A DNA stretch of 64,000 bases from Acrocarpospora catenulata (GCF_018476525.1 NZ_JAHCST010000007.1:1-64000); one strand, 5' to 3'; counted from the stretch's first letter, positions 37,601 through 47,150 are shown. The notes: generated by a model from the letters alone, not told the origin. Numbers and translations are program-made.

Positions 37601-40600
37601 CAGGAACTCCGCCAGCACGGTCGGTGTCGGATAGTCGAACACCAGCGTGGACGGCAACCGCAGCCCCGTCGCGCTGTTCAGCCGGTTACGCAACTCCACC
37701 GCGGTCAGCGAGTCGAAACCCAGCTCGCGGAACTCCCGTCTCATCTCCAGCGTGCCGGGCGAAACGTGGCCCAGGACCATGGCCACCTCGGTGCGTACCA
37801 GCTCAACCAGCAGCCGCGTCCGATCGGCCTGGCCCAGGCCGGCCAGTCGCCGAAGGAGCGCCCCGTCAGCCCCCGCCGACGCCGCCGACCGGCGCACGCC
37901 TCGCACCAGCCCCTGCAGCAGATGCGGCACCCACCCCTGCGCGCGCACCGCCGACACGTCAAACCGCGCCGCCACAACCGCCGCGCGACCCACCGCACCC
38001 GCCGCGTCGAACAACGCCAACCCCTGCGCCGCCGACAAAGGCAACATCCCGGCCCGCGCGATCCGCCGCATATCGGCCTCGCCCAGCGCGCCGGTCATCC
38101 CGCTGTCCTGCGCCCACGGACCCCACGCCAGCGACAGCCCTGCCTGTCCCTCGGCTCGCCGGTACTCGGCCAGCGCGTCCAGGAACGCGTTCGCCGCCGC
38201 GTAATTGGCCTGGCCCGCACCGCCGAACGTCCCCGCCACCGACGAGAACATGACGAACGCGGCCAAGTCGCCATCACGGGTGAGCTCGTGCAAGTGCCAG
38301 GCCGCGTCCACCTTCGGGCGAAACACGCTCTCCAGCCGCTCCGCCGACAGCGACCCGATCGTCCCGTCGTCCAGCACACCCGCCGTGTGAATCACCGCGG
38401 TCAACGGATGCTCAGCCGGTACCAGAGCCAGCAACGCCGCCACCTGATCCCGATCGGCCACGTCGCAGGCCGCGATCGTGACCTCGACGCCGTGCGCGAT
38501 CAGCTCGGCCTGCAACTCCACCGCGCCCGGAGCGTCCGCCCCTCGGCGGCTGACCAGCAGCAGGTGCCGTATGTTGCGTTCGGCCACCACATGCCGGGCG
38601 AACAGCGCGCCCAGACCACCGGTACCGCCGGTGATCAGCACCGTCCCGTCCGGGTCCCACGGCCGTTCGACCTCGGGGCCGGGCACCACCCGTGCCAGCC
38701 GGGCCACCCGCACCTCACTACCGCGCACCGCCACCTGCGGCTCGCCCGACGCCAGCACCCCGGCCAGCACCGATGCGGAGATCTCCTGATCGTCCGTATC
38801 GACCAGCACGAACCGGCCGGGATTCTCCGACTGCGCAGTGCGGACCAACCCCCACACCGCGGAAGCCGGCAGGTCCGCGACCACCTCGCCGCCGTCCGCG
38901 GCGATCGCACCCCGGGTGAGGAACACCAGCCGTGAATCGGCGAACCGCTCGTCCGCCAGCCACTGCTGCACGACCTCCAGTACCCGGGCGGTCAGCTCAT
39001 GCGCCGACTCCACCACCCCGGCCGCCGGATCCGAGACCGCCTCCATCACCACCACAGGCGGCACAACCTCGGCCACACCCAGAAAGTCCAGGTCCAGTGC
39101 CATCACCGGCACGGGATCGGCCGCAGGGAGCTCCTTCAGTGGCGTCCACTCCACCTCGAACAGCGCATTCCGTTCCACCCCGCGGCTGCCACCGGCAGCG
39201 GCGAACCAGTCGTACGAGATCGCGCGCAGCACCAGCGACCGCACCGACAGCACCGGTTCCCCGGCGGCATCCAGCGCGAGCACCGACACCGAATCCGCGC
39301 CCGTCCTGGCCAGCCGCACCCGCAACAGCGACGCACCACCCGCGTGCAGGCACACGCCGCCCCAGGAGAACGGCGTCCGCGCACCCTCGGAATCACCCAG
39401 ACCGGCGAACGGCAGCGCGTGCAGGGCAGCGTCAAGCAGCGCCGGATGCACCCCGAACGAACCCGCGCTCGACTCCACCTGCCCCGGTAACACGACCTCG
39501 GCGAACACGTCACCATCGGCGCCACGCCAAGCCGCCTTCAGTCCCTGGAACACCGGACCGTAACTCAACCCGCTCGCGTCCAGCCGCTCATACAGCCCAT
39601 CGAGCTCGATCACGGACGCGCCCTCCGGCGGCCACACCGTCGCGTCGAACGCCTCGGCCACCCGGCCGCCGTCCGTCAGCACACCGGTGGCGTGCCGGAT
39701 CCACGGCTCCTCATCGGCAGCCTCGGCCGGCCGGGCATAGACGCCCAGCTCACGCCGGCCCGACTCGTCGGGCGCCCCCACCCACACCTGAACCGCGACC
39801 GCGTCCCGCTCACTCAGCACCAGCGGCGCGTTGAGCGTGAGCTCCTCCACCACATCGCAGCCGACCTGATCGGCCGCCCGCACAGCCAGTTCCACGAACG
39901 CCGAGCCCGGCACCACCGCCGAACCCAGCACCGCGTAATCCGCCAGCCACGGATGCGACCGGAGCGACAACCTGCCGGTCAGCAACACCCCGTCCGCACC
40001 GGCCAGCCCCACCGCCGCGCCCAGCAGCGGGTGTCCCGCGGCAGCGAGGCCCGCCGCCGCCACATTCCCCAGCCGTGAACCTGCCCCATCAGGCCAGAAC
40101 CGCTGACGCTGGAAGGCATAGGTCGGCAGATCGACAGGGCGCCCGCCCGGCAGCAGCGCCCGCCAATCCACCGCCACGCCGTGCACATACAGCTGAGCCA
40201 GCGCCGCCATGACCGCGGACTCCTCGTCGCGGTCCCTGCGCAGCGCCGACACCAGCGCCACATCCGCGCCGAACACATCCACGGCAGAGCCGTCATCGAG
40301 AGTGTCCTGCGCCATGGCTGTCAGGACGCCGTCGGGGCCCAGCTCCAGATACACCCGTACGCCCTGAGTCTGGAGCGTGCGGACGCCGTCGGCGAAGCGG
40401 ACCGCGCCGCGTACCTGGTCCACCCAGTAGTCCGGCGAGCACAACTGCTCGGCCGTGGCCGCCTGGCCGGTCAGAGTGGAGACGATCGGAATCTGCGGCG
40501 GGTTGTAGCTGAGCGTCCCGGCCAGGGCGCGGAAGTCCGCCAGCATCGGGTCCATCAACGGCGAGTGGAACGCGTGCGAGACCCGCAGCCGCCGCGCTCT

Positions 40601-42844
40601 GACCCCCTGGGATTCCAGCGCGGCGGCGACCTCAAGCACCGCCTCCTCGACACCGGAGAGCACCAGCGAGGCAGGACCGTTGACCGCCGCGACCGACACC
40701 TGGTTTTCGCGTCCGGCCAGCAGATCGGCGACCTGGTCCTCCGACGCCTGGACCGCGACCATCGCCCCACCCACGGGCAGCGCCTGCATCAACCGCGCCC
40801 GGGCCGCCACCAGCGCACACGCATCACTCAGCGAGAGCACCCCGGCCACATGCGCCGCCGTGATCTCCCCGATCGAATGACCGGCCAACACATCCGGCCG
40901 CACACCCCACGACTCGATCAGCCGGAACAGGGCCGTCTCCACCGCGAACAACGCCGGCTGCGCCCACCCCGTCTGATCCAGCAGCCCGGCCTGCTCGTCG
41001 AACAGCACCTCACGCAACGACCCATCCAGCAAGGGGTCGAACTCGCTGATCACCTCATCCAGCGCCCGCGCGAAAACCGGGAACAGGTCGTACAACTCCC
41101 GGCCCATCCCCGCCCGCTGACTCCCCTGACCGGTGAACAGGAATGCGAGCTTGCCCCGCTGCCCGCTCTGCCCCACCACGACGCCCGCGCCCGGCCGCCC
41201 CTCGGCCAGGGCCCGAAGCCCGGCCACGACATCCTCGCGATCACCGGCCAGCACGGCGGCCCGGTGCTCGAAGACCGATCGCGTCGTGACAAGAGAAAGA
41301 GCCATGTCGGCAAGCGCCAGATCAGGCTCATCTTCGACGAAGGACGCCAGCCGCTCGGCCTGCGCCCGCAGCGCCTCCTCCGTACGGCCTGACACCAGCA
41401 CGGGCGTCACACCGGCAGCCGCAGGATCCTCCGCGCCCGCCGCGATTCCCGCGTTCTCCGGCGCCTGCTCGATGATCACATGGGCGTTGGTGCCGGTAAG
41501 CCCGAATGAGGACACCCCGGCCCGCCACGGCCGATCCACCTGAGGCCAGGGCCTGGCTTCGGCCAGCAGTTCCACCGCGCCCGCCGACCAGTCCACATGC
41601 GACGACGGCCCGTCCACGTGCAACGTCTTGGGCAGCACCCCGTGCCGGAGCGCCATGACCATCTTGATCACACCCGCCACGCCGGCGGCGGCCTGGGTGT
41701 GGCCGATGTTCGACTTCACCGAACCCAGGAGGAGCGGCCGGTCCTGCGGCCGATCCTGCCCGTACGTCGCCAGCAGCGCCTGCGCCTCGATCGGATCACC
41801 CAGCGTGGTCCCCGTACCGTGCCCCTCCACCACGTCCACGTCGGCGGGAGTCAGCCCGGCGCTGCCCAGCGCCTGCCGGAGCACCCGCTGCTGCGACGGA
41901 CCGTTCGGCGCGGTGAAGCCGTTGGAGGCGCCGTCCTGGTTCACCGCCGACCCGCGCAGGACCGCGAGGACCTGACGCCCGTTACGCTGGGCGTCCGACA
42001 GCCGCTCCAGCACCAGCATGCCCACACCCTCGGACCAGCCCGTGCCGTCGGCCGCGTCGGCGAAGGCCTTGCACCGGCCGTCCGGGGCCAGCCCGCCCTG
42101 GCGGGAGAACTCCACGAACGCGCCTGGGGTGGCCATCACGGTCGCTCCGCCCGCCAGCGCCAGCGAACACTCCCCAGCCCGCAGCGCCTGCACCGCCAGG
42201 TGCATCGCCACCAGCGACGACGAACACGCCGTGTCCACCGTCACCGCCGGGCCCTCCAACCCGAGGGTGTAGGAAAGCCGTCCGGAGGCCGCGCCCGCGC
42301 CCAGGCCGGTCCCGACGTTGCCCTCGAGGTCGGCCAGCGAGTTCACCATCAGGTAGGAGTAGTCCTGCCCACTCATCCCCACGAAGACCCCGGTACGGCT
42401 GCCGCGCAGCCGGGCGGCGTCGATCCCGGCCCGCTCGACGGCCTCCCACGACACCTCGAGCAGCAGCCGCTGCTGCGGATCCATCCCCAGCGCCTCACGC
42501 GGCGAAATACCGAAGAACCCGGGGTCGAAGCCCGCGACGTCGTGGATGAAACCGCCCTCGCGCGTGTCGGTTCGCGCCCGGCCATCGGCATCACGATCGG
42601 ACAGCTGGTCGAGATCCCAGTCGCGGTCGGTCGGGAAGCCCGAAATGGCGTCCCGGCCTTCGGCGACGAGCCGCCACAGATCCTCAGGCGAAGCAAGACC
42701 GCCCGGGAACCGGCAGCTCATCGCCACGATGGCGATCGGCTCGGTGGTGACCGCGACCAGCTTCTGGTACTGGCGCCGCAGCCGTTCCGCCTCCTTCATG
42801 GACGTCCGGAGCGCCTGTACCACCTGCTCACTGGGCGTATCCAT
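19682..42844 (-). CDS. Modular type I polyketide synthase, here PKS-Y (complete, four modules)
   Basis: The protein is 7720 aa, from ATG 42842-42844 to TGA 19682-19684. Order: N-terminal docking helix (1-34), then Y1 KS-AT-DH(inactive)-KR-ACP (35-1755), Y2 KS-AT-DH-KR-ACP (1770-3480), Y3 KS-AT-DH-ER-KR-ACP (3500-5555), Y4 KS-AT-DH-ER-KR-ACP (5573-7635) and a C-terminal docking tail (7635-7720). KS cysteines are at 207, 1942, 3673 and 5746; AT serines at 657, 2386, 4123 and 6199; ACP serines at 1712, 3440, 5513 and 7595. The start is chosen by GGAGG 5 bases upstream and a proper docking helix. An in-frame GTG 61 codons further up is rejected because that extension is arginine/proline-rich with no docking character. 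It should take the chain from PKS-X and pass it to PKS-Z. No thioesterase. Confidence 0.98.
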   Translation of the reverse strand: MDTPSEQVVQALRTSMKEAERLRRQYQKLVAVTTEPIAIVAMSCRFPGGLASPEDLWRLVAEGRDAISGFPTDRDWDLDQLSDRDADGRARTDTREGGFIHDVAGFDPGFFGISPREALGMDPQQRLLLEVSWEAVERAGIDAARLRGSRTGVFVGMSGQDYSYLMVNSLADLEGNVGTGLGAGAASGRLSYTLGLEGPAVTVDTACSSSLVAMHLAVQALRAGECSLALAGGATVMATPGAFVEFSRQGGLAPDGRCKAFADAADGTGWSEGVGMLVLERLSDAQRNGRQVLAVLRGSAVNQDGASNGFTAPNGPSQQRVLRQALGSAGLTPADVDVVEGHGTGTTLGDPIEAQALLATYGQDRPQDRPLLLGSVKSNIGHTQAAAGVAGVIKMVMALRHGVLPKTLHVDGPSSHVDWSAGAVELLAEARPWPQVDRPWRAGVSSFGLTGTNAHVIIEQAPENAGIAAGAEDPAAAGVTPVLVSGRTEEALRAQAERLASFVEDEPDLALADMALSLVTTRSVFEHRAAVLAGDREDVVAGLRALAEGRPGAGVVVGQSGQRGKLAFLFTGQGSQRAGMGRELYDLFPVFARALDEVISEFDPLLDGSLREVLFDEQAGLLDQTGWAQPALFAVETALFRLIESWGVRPDVLAGHSIGEITAAHVAGVLSLSDACALVAARARLMQALPVGGAMVAVQASEDQVADLLAGRENQVSVAAVNGPASLVLSGVEEAVLEVAAALESQGVRARRLRVSHAFHSPLMDPMLADFRALAGTLSYNPPQIPIVSTLTGQAATAEQLCSPDYWVDQVRGAVRFADGVRTLQTQGVRVYLELGPDGVLTAMAQDTLDDGSAVDVFGADVALVSALRRDRDEESAVMAALAQLYVHGVAVDWRALLPGGRPVDLPTYAFQRQRFWPDGAGSRLGNVAAAGLAAAGHPLLGAAVGLAGADGVLLTGRLSLRSHPWLADYAVLGSAVVPGSAFVELAVRAADQVGCDVVEELTLNAPLVLSERDAVAVQVWVGAPDESGRRELGVYARPAEAADEEPWIRHATGVLTDGGRVAEAFDATVWPPEGASVIELDGLYERLDASGLSYGPVFQGLKAAWRGADGDVFAEVVLPGQVESSAGSFGVHPALLDAALHALPFAGLGDSEGARTPFSWGGVCLHAGGASLLRVRLARTGADSVSVLALDAAGEPVLSVRSLVLRAISYDWFAAAGGSRGVERNALFEVEWTPLKELPAADPVPVMALDLDFLGVAEVVPPVVVMEAVSDPAAGVVESAHELTARVLEVVQQWLADERFADSRLVFLTRGAIAADGGEVVADLPASAVWGLVRTAQSENPGRFVLVDTDDQEISASVLAGVLASGEPQVAVRGSEVRVARLARVVPGPEVERPWDPDGTVLITGGTGGLGALFARHVVAERNIRHLLLVSRRGADAPGAVELQAELIAHGVEVTIAACDVADRDQVAALLALVPAEHPLTAVIHTAGVLDDGTIGSLSAERLESVFRPKVDAAWHLHELTRDGDLAAFVMFSSVAGTFGGAGQANYAAANAFLDALAEYRRAEGQAGLSLAWGPWAQDSGMTGALGEADMRRIARAGMLPLSAAQGLALFDAAGAVGRAAVVAARFDVSAVRAQGWVPHLLQGLVRGVRRSAASAGADGALLRRLAGLGQADRTRLLVELVRTEVAMVLGHVSPGTLEMRREFRELGFDSLTAVELRNRLNSATGLRLPSTLVFDYPTPTVLAEFLLGELLGRHADVISPPTLASVADDPIAIVSMACRYPGGVSSPEDMWRLVAEGGDGISGFPTSRGWDLGELYNPDRTRRGTSYVREGGFLHEAGEFDPGFFGISPREALAMDPQQRLLLETSWEAFERAGIDPVSLRGSRTGVFAGVTYHDYASSAEFPPDVMSFFGTGNAGSVLSGRISYTLGLEGPAMTVDTACSSSLVTIHLAAQALRLGECGLALAGGVTVMATPGAFIDFSEQGGLAPDGRCKSFADAADGTSWAEGVGVVVLERLSDARRNGHRVLAVLRGSAVNQDGASNGLTAPNGPSQQRVIRQALADAGLSPSEVDVVEAHGTGTTLGDPIEAQALLATYGQDRPGDRPLLLGSIKSNIGHTQAAAGVAGVIKMILAMDHGVLPKTLYVDAPSSHVDWAAGAVELLTEQRAWPQVERPWRAGVSSFGISGTNAHVIIEQGDPQEAPRTAAEPGVLLPVLVSGRTAGALQAQAGQLAAHVEDHPEVALADTAFSLATTRSAFEHRAVLLASDRESVLAGLGALAEDLPGAVRGVADAEPQLAVLFTGQGSQRAGMGRELYERFPVFAKALDAVVAELDPLLDRPLRDVMFAETELLDQTGWAQPALFALETALFRLIESWGVRPDVLAGHSIGEITAAHVAGVLSLSDACALVAARARLMQALPVGGAMVAVQASEDQVADLLAGRENQVSIAAVNGPASLVLSGVEEAVLEVAAALESQGVRTRRLRVSHAFHSPLMDPMLENFRAVAETLTYRAQEIPIVSTLTGQPVAEELCSPGYWVDQVRGAVRFADAIHALHARGVRAYLELGPDGVLTAMADDTLAALADSAAAESDPVLVPVLRRDRDEQLAAMTALAELHVHGVPLDWRAVFPGAGRVELPTYAFQREHYWPNGKKIGDARGLGLAAAEHPLLGAAVRLADSDGVLLTGRLSVQSHPWLADHVVGGMVFFPGTGFLELAIRAGDQVGCDLVEELTLAAPLVLGAEDAVAVQVSVGAPEESGRRAVNIYARPAEAEDHLPWVRHAVGALIPGDRRAERLDTEAWPPQGATEIELDGLYERLAEDGLAYGPVFQGLQAAWKGAGGEVFAEVALPEQVADGGLFALHPALLDAALHSVPFVGMETAGGRLPFSWSEVSLRAAGASALRVRLAQAGDDSVSLIAVDAAGEPVLSARSLILRPVSADQLAAHDHGVERDSLFRLDWVTVPMTVSPVDAVIGLEVAELTGDLDSLDLPAGRVPDLVTVEIDVADSANMAESAHELTTRVLSLLQQWLADERFADSRLVFVTRGAVATGPGETVSNPAAATVWGLVRSAEAENPGRFLLADAEEQETALSALPVLLASGEQQAAVRDFEARVPRLARLSPDEHDVRAWNPEGTVLITGGTGGLGARVARHLVAEHEVRHLLLVSRRGLDAPGAEELQADLVAGGAQVSVVACDVSDRDALAELLANADRPLTAVIHTAGVLDDGTIPLLTPERVAGVLRPKVDAAWHLHELTRDMDLAAFIVFSSVSGTFGGSGQGNYAAGNAFLDALVQHRRGAGLPALSLAWGPWSTEAGMTSRLSQVDVNRLTMSALRLISLSQGMALFDAAVASGESAVAPVRLNMSALRAYEELPPMLSGLVPAVRRTKAVAPQGQSKLLRQLAPLGAAERIEVLLDVVRTEVALVLGHATRDTVEVRREFRELGFDSLTAVELRNRMNAATGLRLSATLVFDYPTPTVLARHLLDELMGTQAEALDAAPRVVPPVADDPIVIVGMACRYPGGVASPEDLWRLVAEGGDGISAFPTTRGWDLAALFNPDRDNRGTSYVREGGFLHEAGEFDPGFFGISPREALAMDPQQRLLLETSWEAVERAGIEPGSLRGSRTGVFAGVMYHDYNPGRLDFPLEVMSFVGTGTAGSVLSGRLSYTLGLEGPAVTVDTACSSSLVALHLAAQALRGGDCSLALAGGVTVMATPTPFIGFSEQGGLAGDGRCKSYSDAADGVSWSEGVGVVVLERLSDAQRNGHQVLAIVRGSAVNQDGASNGLTAPNGPSQQRVIRQALAGAGLSASEVDAMEGHGTGTTLGDPIEAQALLATYGQDRPEDRPLLLGSIKSNLGHTQAAAGVAGVIKMVMAMRHGVLPKTLHVTEPSSHVDWSAGAVELLTEPVEWPRNGHPRRAGVSSFGISGTNAHIILEQGPETPEGEDTPQDRAPGVVPWVVSAKTPESLRGQARRLAAHVEAGELDPVDVGSSLVVSRSVFEHRAVVVGRDHQELLAGLGAVASGEPAAGGVVQGVADVVGKSVWVFPGQGAQWAGMGRQLLEESPVFAGRMAECAAALEPFVDWSLLDVIRQTEDAPSLDRVDVVQPVSFAVMVSLAAVWESLGVRPDAVVGHSQGEIAAAVVAGGLSLQDGARVVALRSRLIADRLAGLGAMASVALPVEQVRERLAVWDGRLSVAAVNGPRSVVVAGEVAAVEELVERLAAEEVRVRRIAVDYASHSAQVDLIGEELAQVLAGVVAQPVRVPMLSTVTGQWVEGPELDARYWCDNLRNTVAFAPAIGQLLEQWYRAFAEVSPHPVLTVGIGECVDEAAVDAVISGTLRRDEGGLDRLLVSAAELFVRGVAVDWQAVLPGGRQVDLPTYAFQHQRFWPNARQGGDARVLGLSATRHPLLGAAVGLADSDGVVLTGRLSIASHPWLADHLVAGMVFFPGTGFLELAIQAGDQVGCDVVEELTLATPLVLGEGEAVAIQIAVGAPEESGHRSVNIYARPAEAGGDAQWVRHATGTLATGGRAEVPFDAAVWPPAGATAIELDGLYDALASGGLGYGPMFQGLRAVWRGSDGEIFAEVALPEQAHSEAAAFGLHPALLDAALHAVTFVGLDDSEGGRLPFSWGEVCLHAVGASMLRVRLARTGPDSVSLAAVDTAGEPVASARSLVLRQISSDRPVGGRGAEGEGLFRLEWSELSEVSPADPVSMAVVGFAGSELLGLVRIRESVAVHRDLPALAEAGPVPDVVLVEVVTEPMADAVGAAHGVTAGVLSLLQGWLAEERFGDSRLVFVTRGAVTAGEGEVVTDLAAAAACGLVRSAQSENPGRFVLVDVDGELSESVLAEVLACDEPQVALRAGAVRVPRLASLVSGAGLLPPSGTAWRLGSQAKGSLDALELLPFPQAAGPLEAGQVRLEVHAAGVNFRDLLDGLNALGWFQDFQDTVSLMGGEAAGVVLEVGPGVEDLRPGDRVMGLASGSFGPVAVAWAHYLTKMPDGLTFEQAATIPVTFLTSYYGLMDLAGLKPGESLLVHAGTGGVGMATIQLAQRLGVEVFATASPAKWDVLRSLGIPDDHIASSRSLEFEERFREVCGDRGIDVVLNSLTGEFIDATARLLRPGGRFIEMGKLDIRDQEQFPGLVYHWFDVMDAGPERLHEILVELAGLVAAGELRPLPLTAWDVRRGREAFRFMSQARHTGKIVLTMPRRWNPEGTVLITGGTGGLGAEVARHLVAEHGVRHLLLVSRRGLEAAGARELEQELGAHVTIAACDVADRDQVAALLAGIGAEHPLTAVIHTAGVLDDGTVASLTPERLDVVLRPKVDAAWHLHELTQDLDLAGFVVFSSLSGLMGARGQGNYAAANAWLDALMAARRAQGLPGLSLAWGLWAQATGMTGGMSQADIERMTAAGLPPITTDQGLALFDTAIGSDSPFVVPVRVNMPAMPAQLVPPLFRGLVRGTRRTAASAAAGGGASGALSRQLAGLDNPKRVRLLADLVRTQAAAVLGHSDPAAVEVRREFRELGFDSLTAIELRNRLNAATGLRLPSTLIFDYPTPTVLAEYLLDELMGTQAEALDVVPRVVPPVADDPIVIVGMACRYPGGVASPEDLWRLVAEGEDGISGFPTTRGWDLGGLFNPDRDNRGTSYVREGGFLHEAGEFDPGFFGISPREALAMDPQQRLLLETSWEAIERAGIEPGSLRGSRTGVFAGVINHDYTSGHLEFPLEVMAFLGTGTAGSVLSGRISYTLGLEGPAVTVDTACSASLVAVHLAAQSLRGGDCSLALAGGVTVLATPGAFIDFSAQGGLAPDGRCKSFADAADGVSWSEGVGVVVLERLSDAQRNGHQVLAIVRGSAINQDGASNGLTAPNGPSQQRVIRQALAGAGLSPSEVDAMEAHGTGTTLGDPIEAQALLATYGQDRPEDRPLLLGSIKSNIGHAQAAAGVAGVIKMVLAMRHGMLPKTLHVDAPSSHVDWDSGAVKLLTEPVEWPRNGHPRRAGVSSFGLSGTNAHVILEEGPEVPQSEPEEQAPTAGVVPVLVSAKTDQALRAQAGRLASYLDGESDLRPSDVAFSLATTRSAFAHRAVVLAGDRDGLLAGLGALAEDRPGAGVVRAVAGAEPQLAVLFTGQGSQRAGMGRELYDRFPVFARALDEVIGELDPLLDGSLREVLFAELGTPEAEALDQTGWAQPALFAVETALFRLVESWGVRPDVLAGHSIGEIAAAHVAGVLSLADACALVAARARLMQALPAGGAMVAVQASEEQVAGLLAGREAEVSVAAVNGPASLVLSGVEEAVLEVAAALESQGIRTRRLRVSHAFHSPLMDPMLADFRALAGTLSYNPPQIPIVSTLTGEAATAEQLCSPGYWVDQVRGAVRFADGVRTLQTQGVRAYLELGPDGVLTAMAQNTLDDGSAADAFGADVALVSALRKDRDEHTAVLTALAELHVHGVPVDWRALLPRGRRVDLPTYAFQRQWFWPKGLASRVGNVAAAGLAVAGHPLLGAAVGLADSDGVLLTGRLSVRSHPWLADHMVSGTVIFPGTGFLELAIRAGDQVGCDQVEELMLVAPLVLGADDAVAVQVSVGAPEESGHRSVNIYARSAEAGDDVQWVRHATGTLATGSPEAVSFDAEVWPPRGATAIELDGLYEDLAAGGFGYGPVFQGLRAAWQRDGEIFAEVALPEQAHSEAGAFGLHPALLDAALHAVTFVGLEPVEGGRLPFSWDGVCLRAVGASVLRVRLAKVGEDAVSLAAVDTAGEPVVSARSLVLRPFSPDQLAGGGGRGAEAEGLFRLEWTALSDIPEADPVPMAVVGLAGFERDMLGLAKSGERVEVHPDLSALAEAGPVPDVVLVEVVTEPMADAVGAAHGVTAGVLGLLQGWLADERLEGSRLVFVTRGAVAAGEGEEITDLAAAAVWGLVRSAQSENPGRFVLVDVDDQESSLPAVLAALMVSGESQAAVRRDEVRVPRLASLVSGAGLVPPTGVPWRLGSQAKGSLDALELLPFPRAAEPLGARQVRVAVHAAGLNFRDLLDGLNALGWYQDKVGLMGSEAAGVVLEVGSEVDDLCPGDRVMGLAEAAFGPVVVMEARALVKVPAQISFEQAATIPVTFLTSYYGLMDLAGLKPGESLLVHAGTGGVGMAAIQLAQRLGVEVFATASPAKWDVLRSLGIPDDHIASSRTLEFEERFRDREIDVVLNSLTGEFIDASVRLLRPGGRFIEMGKLDIRNQDQFPGLTYHWFDMMDAGPERLREILIELAEWFAAGELRPLPVNAWDVRRGREAFRFMSQARHTGKIVLTMPQRWNPEGTVLITGGTGGLGAEVARHLVAEHGVRHLLLVSRRGLEAAGARELAQELGAQVTIAACDVADRDQVAALLAGIGAEHPLTAVIHTAGVLADGTIASLTPEGLESVLRPKVDAAWHLHELTQDLDLAGFVVFSSLSGLMGNAGQGNYAAANVWLDALMAHRRAQGLPGLSLAWGMWAQATGMTGGLSQADVKRMTAAALPPITTEQGLALFDTAIGSDSPLVVPVRVNPSALPQGQVPPLFRGLVRGTRRTAASAAGGGGAGEALSRQLAGLSHPKRVRLLADLVRTQAAAVLGHSDPAAVEVRREFRELGFDSLTAIELRNRLNAATGLRLPSTLIFDYPTPTVLAEHLLAEIAPGETAAEKPSLLADLDRFEDMLSEDGLDEITRNGIETRLRQLLAKVTASGSETSEMAVADMLESASTEDILGIIESELGQLRDL
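19685..19945 (-). other. C-terminal docking domain of PKS-Y
   Basis: About 85 residues after the last ACP contain helical segments ([15 protein letters not shown], then a segment rich in charged residues) and finish with an acidic amphipathic helix, [16 protein letters not shown]. This is a class 1 C-terminal docking arrangement. Tails of this kind usually pair with N-terminal helices like that of PKS-Z immediately downstream. Confidence 0.8.
19945..26128 (-). other. PKS module Y4: KS-AT(malonyl)-DH-ER-KR-ACP
   Basis: The KS nucleophile motif is ACSASL rather than ACSSSL (Cys codon 25607-25609). AT GHSIGE (Ser 24248-24250) with HAFHS gives malonyl specificity. DH HxxxGxxxxP is intact (His 23309-23311). 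ER occupies about 21990-21070, with [11 protein letters not shown]; it has Tyr in LGWYQD where Y3 and Z2 have Phe. The KR has TGGTGGLG and NYAAAN but LAD in place of LDD. ACP Ser 20060-20062. Expected output is an unbranched, fully reduced two-carbon unit. Confidence 0.93.
26185..32347 (-). other. PKS module Y3: KS-AT(methylmalonyl)-DH-ER-KR-ACP
   Basis: KS Cys codon 31826-31828. AT GHSQGE (Ser 30476-30478) with YASHS gives methylmalonyl specificity. DH is intact (His 29561-29563). ER is at about 28230-27320, with [11 protein letters not shown] and a three-residue FQD duplication near its N-terminal substrate-pocket segment. The KR has [11 protein letters not shown] and NYAAAN. ACP Ser 26306-26308. 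Expected output is a fully reduced unit with an alpha-methyl branch. Confidence 0.93.
28043..28060. repeat. 9-bp tandem duplication inside the Y3 ER
   Basis: GTCCTGGAA occurs twice back to back (28043-28051 and 28052-28060). On the coding strand this encodes FQD-FQD, whereas the matching ER segments of Y4 and Z2 have only one copy. It is an in-frame three-residue insertion. Confidence 0.95.
32410..37537 (-). other. PKS module Y2: KS-AT(malonyl)-DH-KR-ACP
   Basis: KS Cys codon 37019-37021. AT GHSIGE (Ser 35687-35689) with HAFHS gives malonyl specificity. [12 protein letters not shown] is intact (His 34757-34759). The KR has [11 protein letters not shown] and NYAAGN (B-type). ACP Ser 32525-32527. 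Expected output is an unbranched alkene. The AT is a patchwork: its 5' part matches Z1 and its middle matches Y1 almost base for base. Confidence 0.94.
37585..42742 (-). other. PKS module Y1: KS-AT(malonyl)-DH(inactive)-KR-ACP
   Basis: KS Cys codon 42224-42226. AT GHSIGE (Ser 40874-40876) with HAFHS gives malonyl specificity. DH is present at full length, but the catalytic His of HxxxGxxxxP is Tyr (residue 970, codon 39935-39937; reads [11 protein letters not shown]). The second catalytic region (LLDAALH) is kept. The KR has [11 protein letters not shown] and NYAAAN (B-type). ACP Ser 37709-37711. The expected product is therefore a beta-hydroxyl rather than an alkene. Confidence 0.93.
42742..42844 (-). 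other. N-terminal docking domain of PKS-Y
   Basis: Residues 1-34 contain a helix of the pattern [16 protein letters not shown], directly before TEPIAIV where KS begins. This is the common class 1 N-terminal docking helix. It normally pairs with C-terminal tails ending like that of PKS-X (SMGLEELVRAAL). Confidence 0.82.
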
Positions 42845-43180
42845 CACAACCTCCGTGCATCGAGCGAGGCGGCCAAGGGGAGGGGGACCCCGGCCGGACC
42901 TCGCAGGAAGAAGTCGCCGAGCATGCCATCCGTTGGAGAAGTGAACCCGGTGGAGACCCGGCAAACGCCTAGTCTTTGCGCGGCCCGCCCAGCCGGCGGC
43001 GCCCACGAGGCCAGGTCCCCGGAACACTAGTGATCCCCCTAATTTCGCCGCGGTACCTTGCGGGCACGCCGACGTCCGGCCACGAAAGACGTTTGCGGCG
43101 ATGACGGATCCGCCACCGGAGCAGACCCCGGCGTGTCACCGACTTTCGGCGGTCCGACTCCCGCCATGGAGGTGTGCACG
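42845..43180. promoter_or_regulatory. Divergent intergenic region between PKS-Y and the glycosyltransferase operon
   Basis: 336 bases with no convincing gene. It must hold the start signals of the plus-strand tailoring operon and may hold a promoter for PKS-Y/Z. Visible: GGAGG for PKS-Y (42850-42854, minus, 5 bases before its ATG), GGAGG for the glycosyltransferase (43168-43172, 8 bases before its ATG), an 8-base palindrome CACTAGTG at 43025-43032 and a slightly AT-richer patch at 43021-43045. No clear -35/-10 pair was recognised, so promoter positions are not assigned. Confidence 0.45.
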
Positions 43181-44542
43181 ATGAACGAGAGCCGCAAGCG
43201 GGTGCTGTTCCTCAGCTCCACGGGGCACGGAATTATCAATCCGTTGCGTGTCGTCGCCGCCGAACTGGCCCGGCGTGGCACGGAGGATCTGTGGTTCGCG
43301 GCGGAGGCGGAGCACAAGGCGGACATCGAGAAGATCGACGAGGGAAGCGGCATCACCTTCGTCTCCCTCGGTGACCCCATCCCGGAAATCACCCCCGACT
43401 GTTGGGACGCCGAGGTGTACCGCAAGGTCACCCAGCGGTCCCGGTGGAAGGCGCACCACGCGGTGGTGCGCCAGGTGTTCAGTCCGGTGCCGACGCAGCA
43501 GAGGTACCCGGTGGTCGAGGCCCTGGTCAAGGAGATCAAGCCTGCCCTCATGGTCTTCGACACCGTGAACCCCATCGCGATCACCGTGGCCGTCAAGCTG
43601 AAGATCCCGTTCATCCTCATCTCGCCGTTCCTGCCGAGCAATCTGCTCGCGGCGGCGGCGCCGCGCGGGTATCCGATGATGCACTCCGGGCTGCCCCTGA
43701 ACATGTCGTTCCAGCAGCGGGTCTACAACTCCTATTTCAAGACCCGGGCCAAGCTGATGTTCCTGCACCCGAAGATGCTGAAGATCGTTCGCCACGTCCT
43801 GACCACCGTGAAGGAACTGCAGCTTCCGGCGGAGGTGCTCCGTCCGACGGCCAAAACCGATTTCGCCGAGGCCGTCGTGTGCTGCACGGTGCCCGGACTG
43901 GACTATCCGATCCCCATGCCCGAGAACGTCCACCTGGTTGGCGCGGTCATCCCGCCGCTACCGGAGGCGCCGGGCGACCATGACCTGACGCAGTGGCTGG
44001 ACGCCAACCCCTCCGTCGTCTTCATGGCATTCGGCACGATCACCCGGCTGACCCGCCCCGAAGTCCACGCCATGACGGAGATCGCCCGCCGGTTGGACGG
44101 CCGGCACTCCGTGCTGTGGAAACTCCCGAAGGAGCAGCAACACCTGCTGCCGCCGAGCGACGAGCTGCCTGCGAACCTCAGGATCGAGAGCTGGGTCCCC
44201 TCGCAGCTCGATGTGCTGGCCCATCCCAACGTCAAGCTCTTCGTCAACCACGCGGGCGGGAACGCGTTCCACGAGGGACTGTACTTCGGCAAGCCGCAGG
44301 TCATCCGGCCGCTCTGGGTCGACTGCTACGACCAGGCGATACGCGGCGTGGACAGCGGGGTCAGCCTCACCGTGGACGACCCGCAGACCATTGATGTCGA
44401 AGACTGGCTGAGCAAGATCACCCGAGTCCTCGACACCCCCACCTTCCGTGAACGCGCCGAGCATTTCGCCAAGGCGATGCGAGAGGCGGGGGGCGTCCAC
44501 GCCGCCGCCGATCTGATCCTGGGCAGTCCGGCGCTGAAATGA
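43181..44542 (+). CDS. Glycosyltransferase, UGT/GT1 type, probable macrolide tailoring enzyme
   Basis: 453 aa. The fold is GT-B: an N-terminal acceptor domain opens with VLFLSSTGHGIINPL (likely catalytic His16), and the C-terminal donor domain carries FVNHAGGNAFHEG (354-366) and VDCYDQA, the counterpart of the HxGxN...E...DQ nucleotide-sugar signature of UGT-like enzymes. The start at 43181 is set by GGAGG at 43168-43172; an in-frame ATG at 43166 and earlier starts lack a ribosome site. The stop overlaps the start of the P450 (ATGA), so the two are translationally coupled. The inferred role is transfer of a sugar to the polyketide. The sugar and position are unknown, and no deoxysugar genes are in the window. 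It resembles eukaryote-like UGTs more than the usual DesVII-type antibiotic enzymes, but this is an impression by eye. Confidence 0.85.
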   Translation: MNESRKRVLFLSSTGHGIINPLRVVAAELARRGTEDLWFAAEAEHKADIEKIDEGSGITFVSLGDPIPEITPDCWDAEVYRKVTQRSRWKAHHAVVRQVFSPVPTQQRYPVVEALVKEIKPALMVFDTVNPIAITVAVKLKIPFILISPFLPSNLLAAAAPRGYPMMHSGLPLNMSFQQRVYNSYFKTRAKLMFLHPKMLKIVRHVLTTVKELQLPAEVLRPTAKTDFAEAVVCCTVPGLDYPIPMPENVHLVGAVIPPLPEAPGDHDLTQWLDANPSVVFMAFGTITRLTRPEVHAMTEIARRLDGRHSVLWKLPKEQQHLLPPSDELPANLRIESWVPSQLDVLAHPNVKLFVNHAGGNAFHEGLYFGKPQVIRPLWVDCYDQAIRGVDSGVSLTVDDPQTIDVEDWLSKITRVLDTPTFRERAEHFAKAMREAGGVHAAADLILGSPALK

Positions 44543-45735
44543 CAGGACGTGGCGACAGCATGCCAACTAGCGATCCGATCTCCATCGAGTTCCCGACGCG
44601 ACGGCGCGGGCAAATATCTCCCCCGGACGCGTACGCCGAACTGCGGGCGCGCCCGGGCCTGGTCAAGTCGGCGCTGCCCAACGGCAGCACCGTGTGGCTG
44701 GTCACCCGCCACGAGGACGTGCGCACCGTGCTCACCGACCCGCGGATCAGTGCCAGCCCCACGCACCCGGGGTTTCCGACCATCGGGCGCAACGGGACGG
44801 TGCCGCACCCCGACCAGATCCCCGGTTGGTTCGTCGCCTACGACCCACCGGACCACACGCGGTTCCGCAAGGCGCTGATCCCGGAGTTCACCGTACGGCG
44901 GGTGGGTGAGCTGCGCCCGGCGGTCCAGCGGATCGTCGACGGCTGCATCGACGCCATGCTCGCCGGTGGCACCACCGCCGACCTGGTGGCCTCGTTCGCG
45001 CTGCCGGTGCCGTCGCTGGTCATCTGCGAACTGCTCGGCGTGCCGCGCACGGACCGCGAGCTCTTCGAGTCCAGGACGCAGATCCTGGTGACCTTCACCT
45101 CGACCGACGACGAGCGCGACGCCGCGGCCCAGGACCTGCTGCTCTACATCAACAAGCTGATCGCCATGAAGCAGCGCTTCCCCGGCCGGGATCTGACCAG
45201 CCGGTTGCTGCGTGCCGGGGTGCTGACCCCCAAGGAGATCTCCGGCGTCGCCCTGCTGCTGCTGATCGCCGGGCACGAGACGACGGCGAACAACATCGCG
45301 CTCGGCGTGGTCATGCTGCTGCTGAACCGGCAGTGGATCAACGCGCCCGGGGTGGTCGAGGAGGTGCTGCGCTACCTGTCGGTGGCCGACCGGGTGGCGC
45401 TGCGGGTGGCGGTGGAGGACGTCGAGATCGGCGGGCAGCTCATCAGGGCCGGCGAGGGCATCGTGCCGCTCGGCGCCGCGGCCAACCACGACGACGCCAC
45501 GTTCGGGCACGCCGACCAGTTCGATCCGAGCCGCTCGGCCCGCCACCATGTCGCGTTCGGGTACGGCGTGCACCAGTGTCTCGGGCAGAACCTCGTCAGG
45601 ATCGAGATGGACACCGTCTTCGGGTCCCTGTTCCGGCGGATTCCGACCCTTGAGCTCGACCAGGCGGTCGAGGACCTGCCGTTCAAGTACGACGGCGTGC
45701 TGTTCGGGCTGCACGCGCTCCCCGTCCGCTGGTAA
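44539..45735 (+). CDS. Cytochrome P450 monooxygenase, bacterial soluble class (CYP105/107-like)
   Basis: 398 aa from ATG 44539, which overlaps the glycosyltransferase stop as ATGA; an alternative ATG at 44560 would give 391 aa, and neither has a strong ribosome site. Motifs: I-helix AGHETT (244-249) for oxygen activation, K-helix ExxR (E275, R278) and heme loop FGYGVHQCLG with the thiolate Cys347. No signal peptide or membrane anchor, so it is cytosolic. The ferredoxin 35 bases downstream is the likely electron donor. The inferred role is hydroxylation or epoxidation of the polyketide. The segment between MLLLN and VVEEVLR is about nine residues shorter than in common homologues (from memory), which would shorten the J-helix region. 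The subfamily is not certain. Confidence 0.93.
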   Translation: MTGRGDSMPTSDPISIEFPTRRRGQISPPDAYAELRARPGLVKSALPNGSTVWLVTRHEDVRTVLTDPRISASPTHPGFPTIGRNGTVPHPDQIPGWFVAYDPPDHTRFRKALIPEFTVRRVGELRPAVQRIVDGCIDAMLAGGTTADLVASFALPVPSLVICELLGVPRTDRELFESRTQILVTFTSTDDERDAAAQDLLLYINKLIAMKQRFPGRDLTSRLLRAGVLTPKEISGVALLLLIAGHETTANNIALGVVMLLLNRQWINAPGVVEEVLRYLSVADRVALRVAVEDVEIGGQLIRAGEGIVPLGAAANHDDATFGHADQFDPSRSARHHVAFGYGVHQCLGQNLVRIEMDTVFGSLFRRIPTLELDQAVEDLPFKYDGVLFGLHALPVRW

Positions 45736-45770
45736 CGGACCTGCACGTCCCCGACAGGATAAGGAAGGTC

Positions 45771-45965
45771 ATGCGGGTCAACGTGAACGCCCAGCGCTGC
45801 ATCGGCGCCGGCCAGTGCGTGCTCATCGCGCCGGAGGTCTTCGACCAGAGCGACGACGGCACCGCCATGGTCCTGGTCGACACCCTGGACGACTCGGCCC
45901 AGACGGTGGTGCGGGAGGCCGTCCGCGCCTGCCCGTCCAGGTCCGTCTCACTGGCGGAAAGCTGA
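45771..45965 (+). CDS. Ferredoxin, 3Fe-4S type, probable P450 partner
   Basis: 64 aa. The cysteine pattern is C10-x5-C16...C54-P, the three-cysteine arrangement of actinomycete 3Fe-4S ferredoxins that sit beside P450 genes. An AAGGAAGG purine tract (45761-45768) precedes the ATG. It is the last gene of the glycosyltransferase-P450-ferredoxin operon and should shuttle electrons from a ferredoxin reductase encoded elsewhere to the P450. Size and acidic composition are normal for the family. Confidence 0.95.
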   Translation: MRVNVNAQRCIGAGQCVLIAPEVFDQSDDGTAMVLVDTLDDSAQTVVREAVRACPSRSVSLAES

Positions 45966-46044
45966 GGGCCGTACCGCGCGGGTACCCGCCGGCCGGGGAC
46001 CTCGACGCTGCGCGAAGTTTCCTCGCCTGGAGCACTATGGACGG

Positions 46045-47150
46045 GTGACGGAAATCGAGCCGCACGACGCGCGGACCCTCGCCGAGAGCCTGCGCCAGGT
46101 GTACGACGCGGTCGCCCAGCGCATCACCGAGGACAACGCCCGCTCGCCGTTGGTGGCCAAAGTGACCGAGCACCTGGGCTGCCCACTGAGCGACGTGGTC
46201 GTGGTCGAGGAGAAATACCGCCTCTACGAGCACGTCGCCCTGCAGATCGGCGCCGACCACTACCTACGCGCGCACACGCCGGACGCGCGCTGGTTCGGTG
46301 TCGTCGGCGGGGAACGGCGCTGGGAGAGCATGATCAACATGCTGCTCGGCGCCATGCGGGACGGCAGCCGCCTGCTCGGCCTACCCGACTACGGCACCGC
46401 GCCGGTGGACCATGACGAGACCATCGAAGTCCTCCAACTCGGCCTGGTCGCCACCTACGCCCCCGACGGCACGCCGGTGATCCTCGGCATCAGCGACCGC
46501 GAGGACTACAGCAAACAACTCTGCCTGATGACGGTGATCTCGGCCGACCGAGCGGCAGCGGGAGCCGTACGGGACGAGGTGGACCGGCTCAAGCGCGAGA
46601 ACGACCCGTTCCGGGGAAAGGTGCTCAGCTTCGGCTTCAGCGAACACCGCGAGAACGAGCTGCTGACATTCCTGCCGCGCCCCCAGCTCACCCGGGACGA
46701 GGTGATCCTGCCCGCCGGGCGCCTGGAGGCGATCGAGCAGCACGTCGTCGGCATCGCCCGGGAGGCCGGGCACTTGCTGGAAGCAGGCCAGCACCTGCGG
46801 CGCGGCCTGCTCCTGTACGGCCCGCCCGGCACCGGCAAAACCCACACCACGCGCTACCTGATCGGCGCGCTCAAGGATCACACCAGTACGCCCGCGGCCG
46901 CGCGGTCGAGGCCGACGTCGCGAAGGTCGTCGCAGCCACCGACGACGTAACGGCGTCCTTCATCAAGGAACTGCTGCGCCAGACGGTCCTGATCGCGCTG
47001 CGCGCGCAGGAGCGGACTTTGACCGACGACCATTTCGACACTGCCCTGCAGGGCATGTCGAGCGACACCCAGGCCCTTACCCGCGCCCTCCTCGGCGGCA
47101 CCCCCACCCGACAGGAGCGCACCCCGACACGTCTGGAGCCCCCCTGCTGA
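46045..47150 (+). pseudogene. AAA-family ATPase gene with internal deletion
   Basis: It begins at GTG 46045 (MTEIEPHD...), 79 bases after the ferredoxin. The N-terminal domain and the Walker A loop GPPGTGKT (259-266, at 46819-46842) are intact. After LIGALKDHT the frame changes. From about 46880 a second frame reads YARGRAVEADVAKVV... through TASFIKELLRQ to TGA 47148-47150, which is the normal C-terminal helical part of this family. Walker B, sensor and arginine-finger regions are missing, so roughly a hundred or more codons have been lost with a frameshift at a single junction near 46875-46890. Read in one frame it would end at 46950 after an unrelated tail. It is almost certainly non-functional. 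The family is a cytosolic actinobacterial AAA ATPase of unknown role, with no evident link to polyketide synthesis. Confidence 0.85.

Noticed and set aside
42845-43027. Upstream start for PKS-Y at 43027
   Set aside because: The extra 61 residues are Arg/Gly/Pro-rich and non-conserved in character. A good ribosome site and the docking helix mark the ATG at 42844.
43025-43032. Palindrome CACTAGTG as an operator
   Set aside because: One 8-base palindrome in 336 bases is weak evidence. No second copy or adjacent promoter was recognised.
43058-43180. Earlier start of the glycosyltransferase
   Set aside because: No ribosome site precedes it, and the extension has no relation to the family's N-terminus. 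GGAGG sits correctly before 43181.
46045-46950. The AAA ATPase as an intact 301-aa protein
   Set aside because: The last about 24 residues are a frameshifted tail, and the true C-terminal domain continues in another frame downstream.
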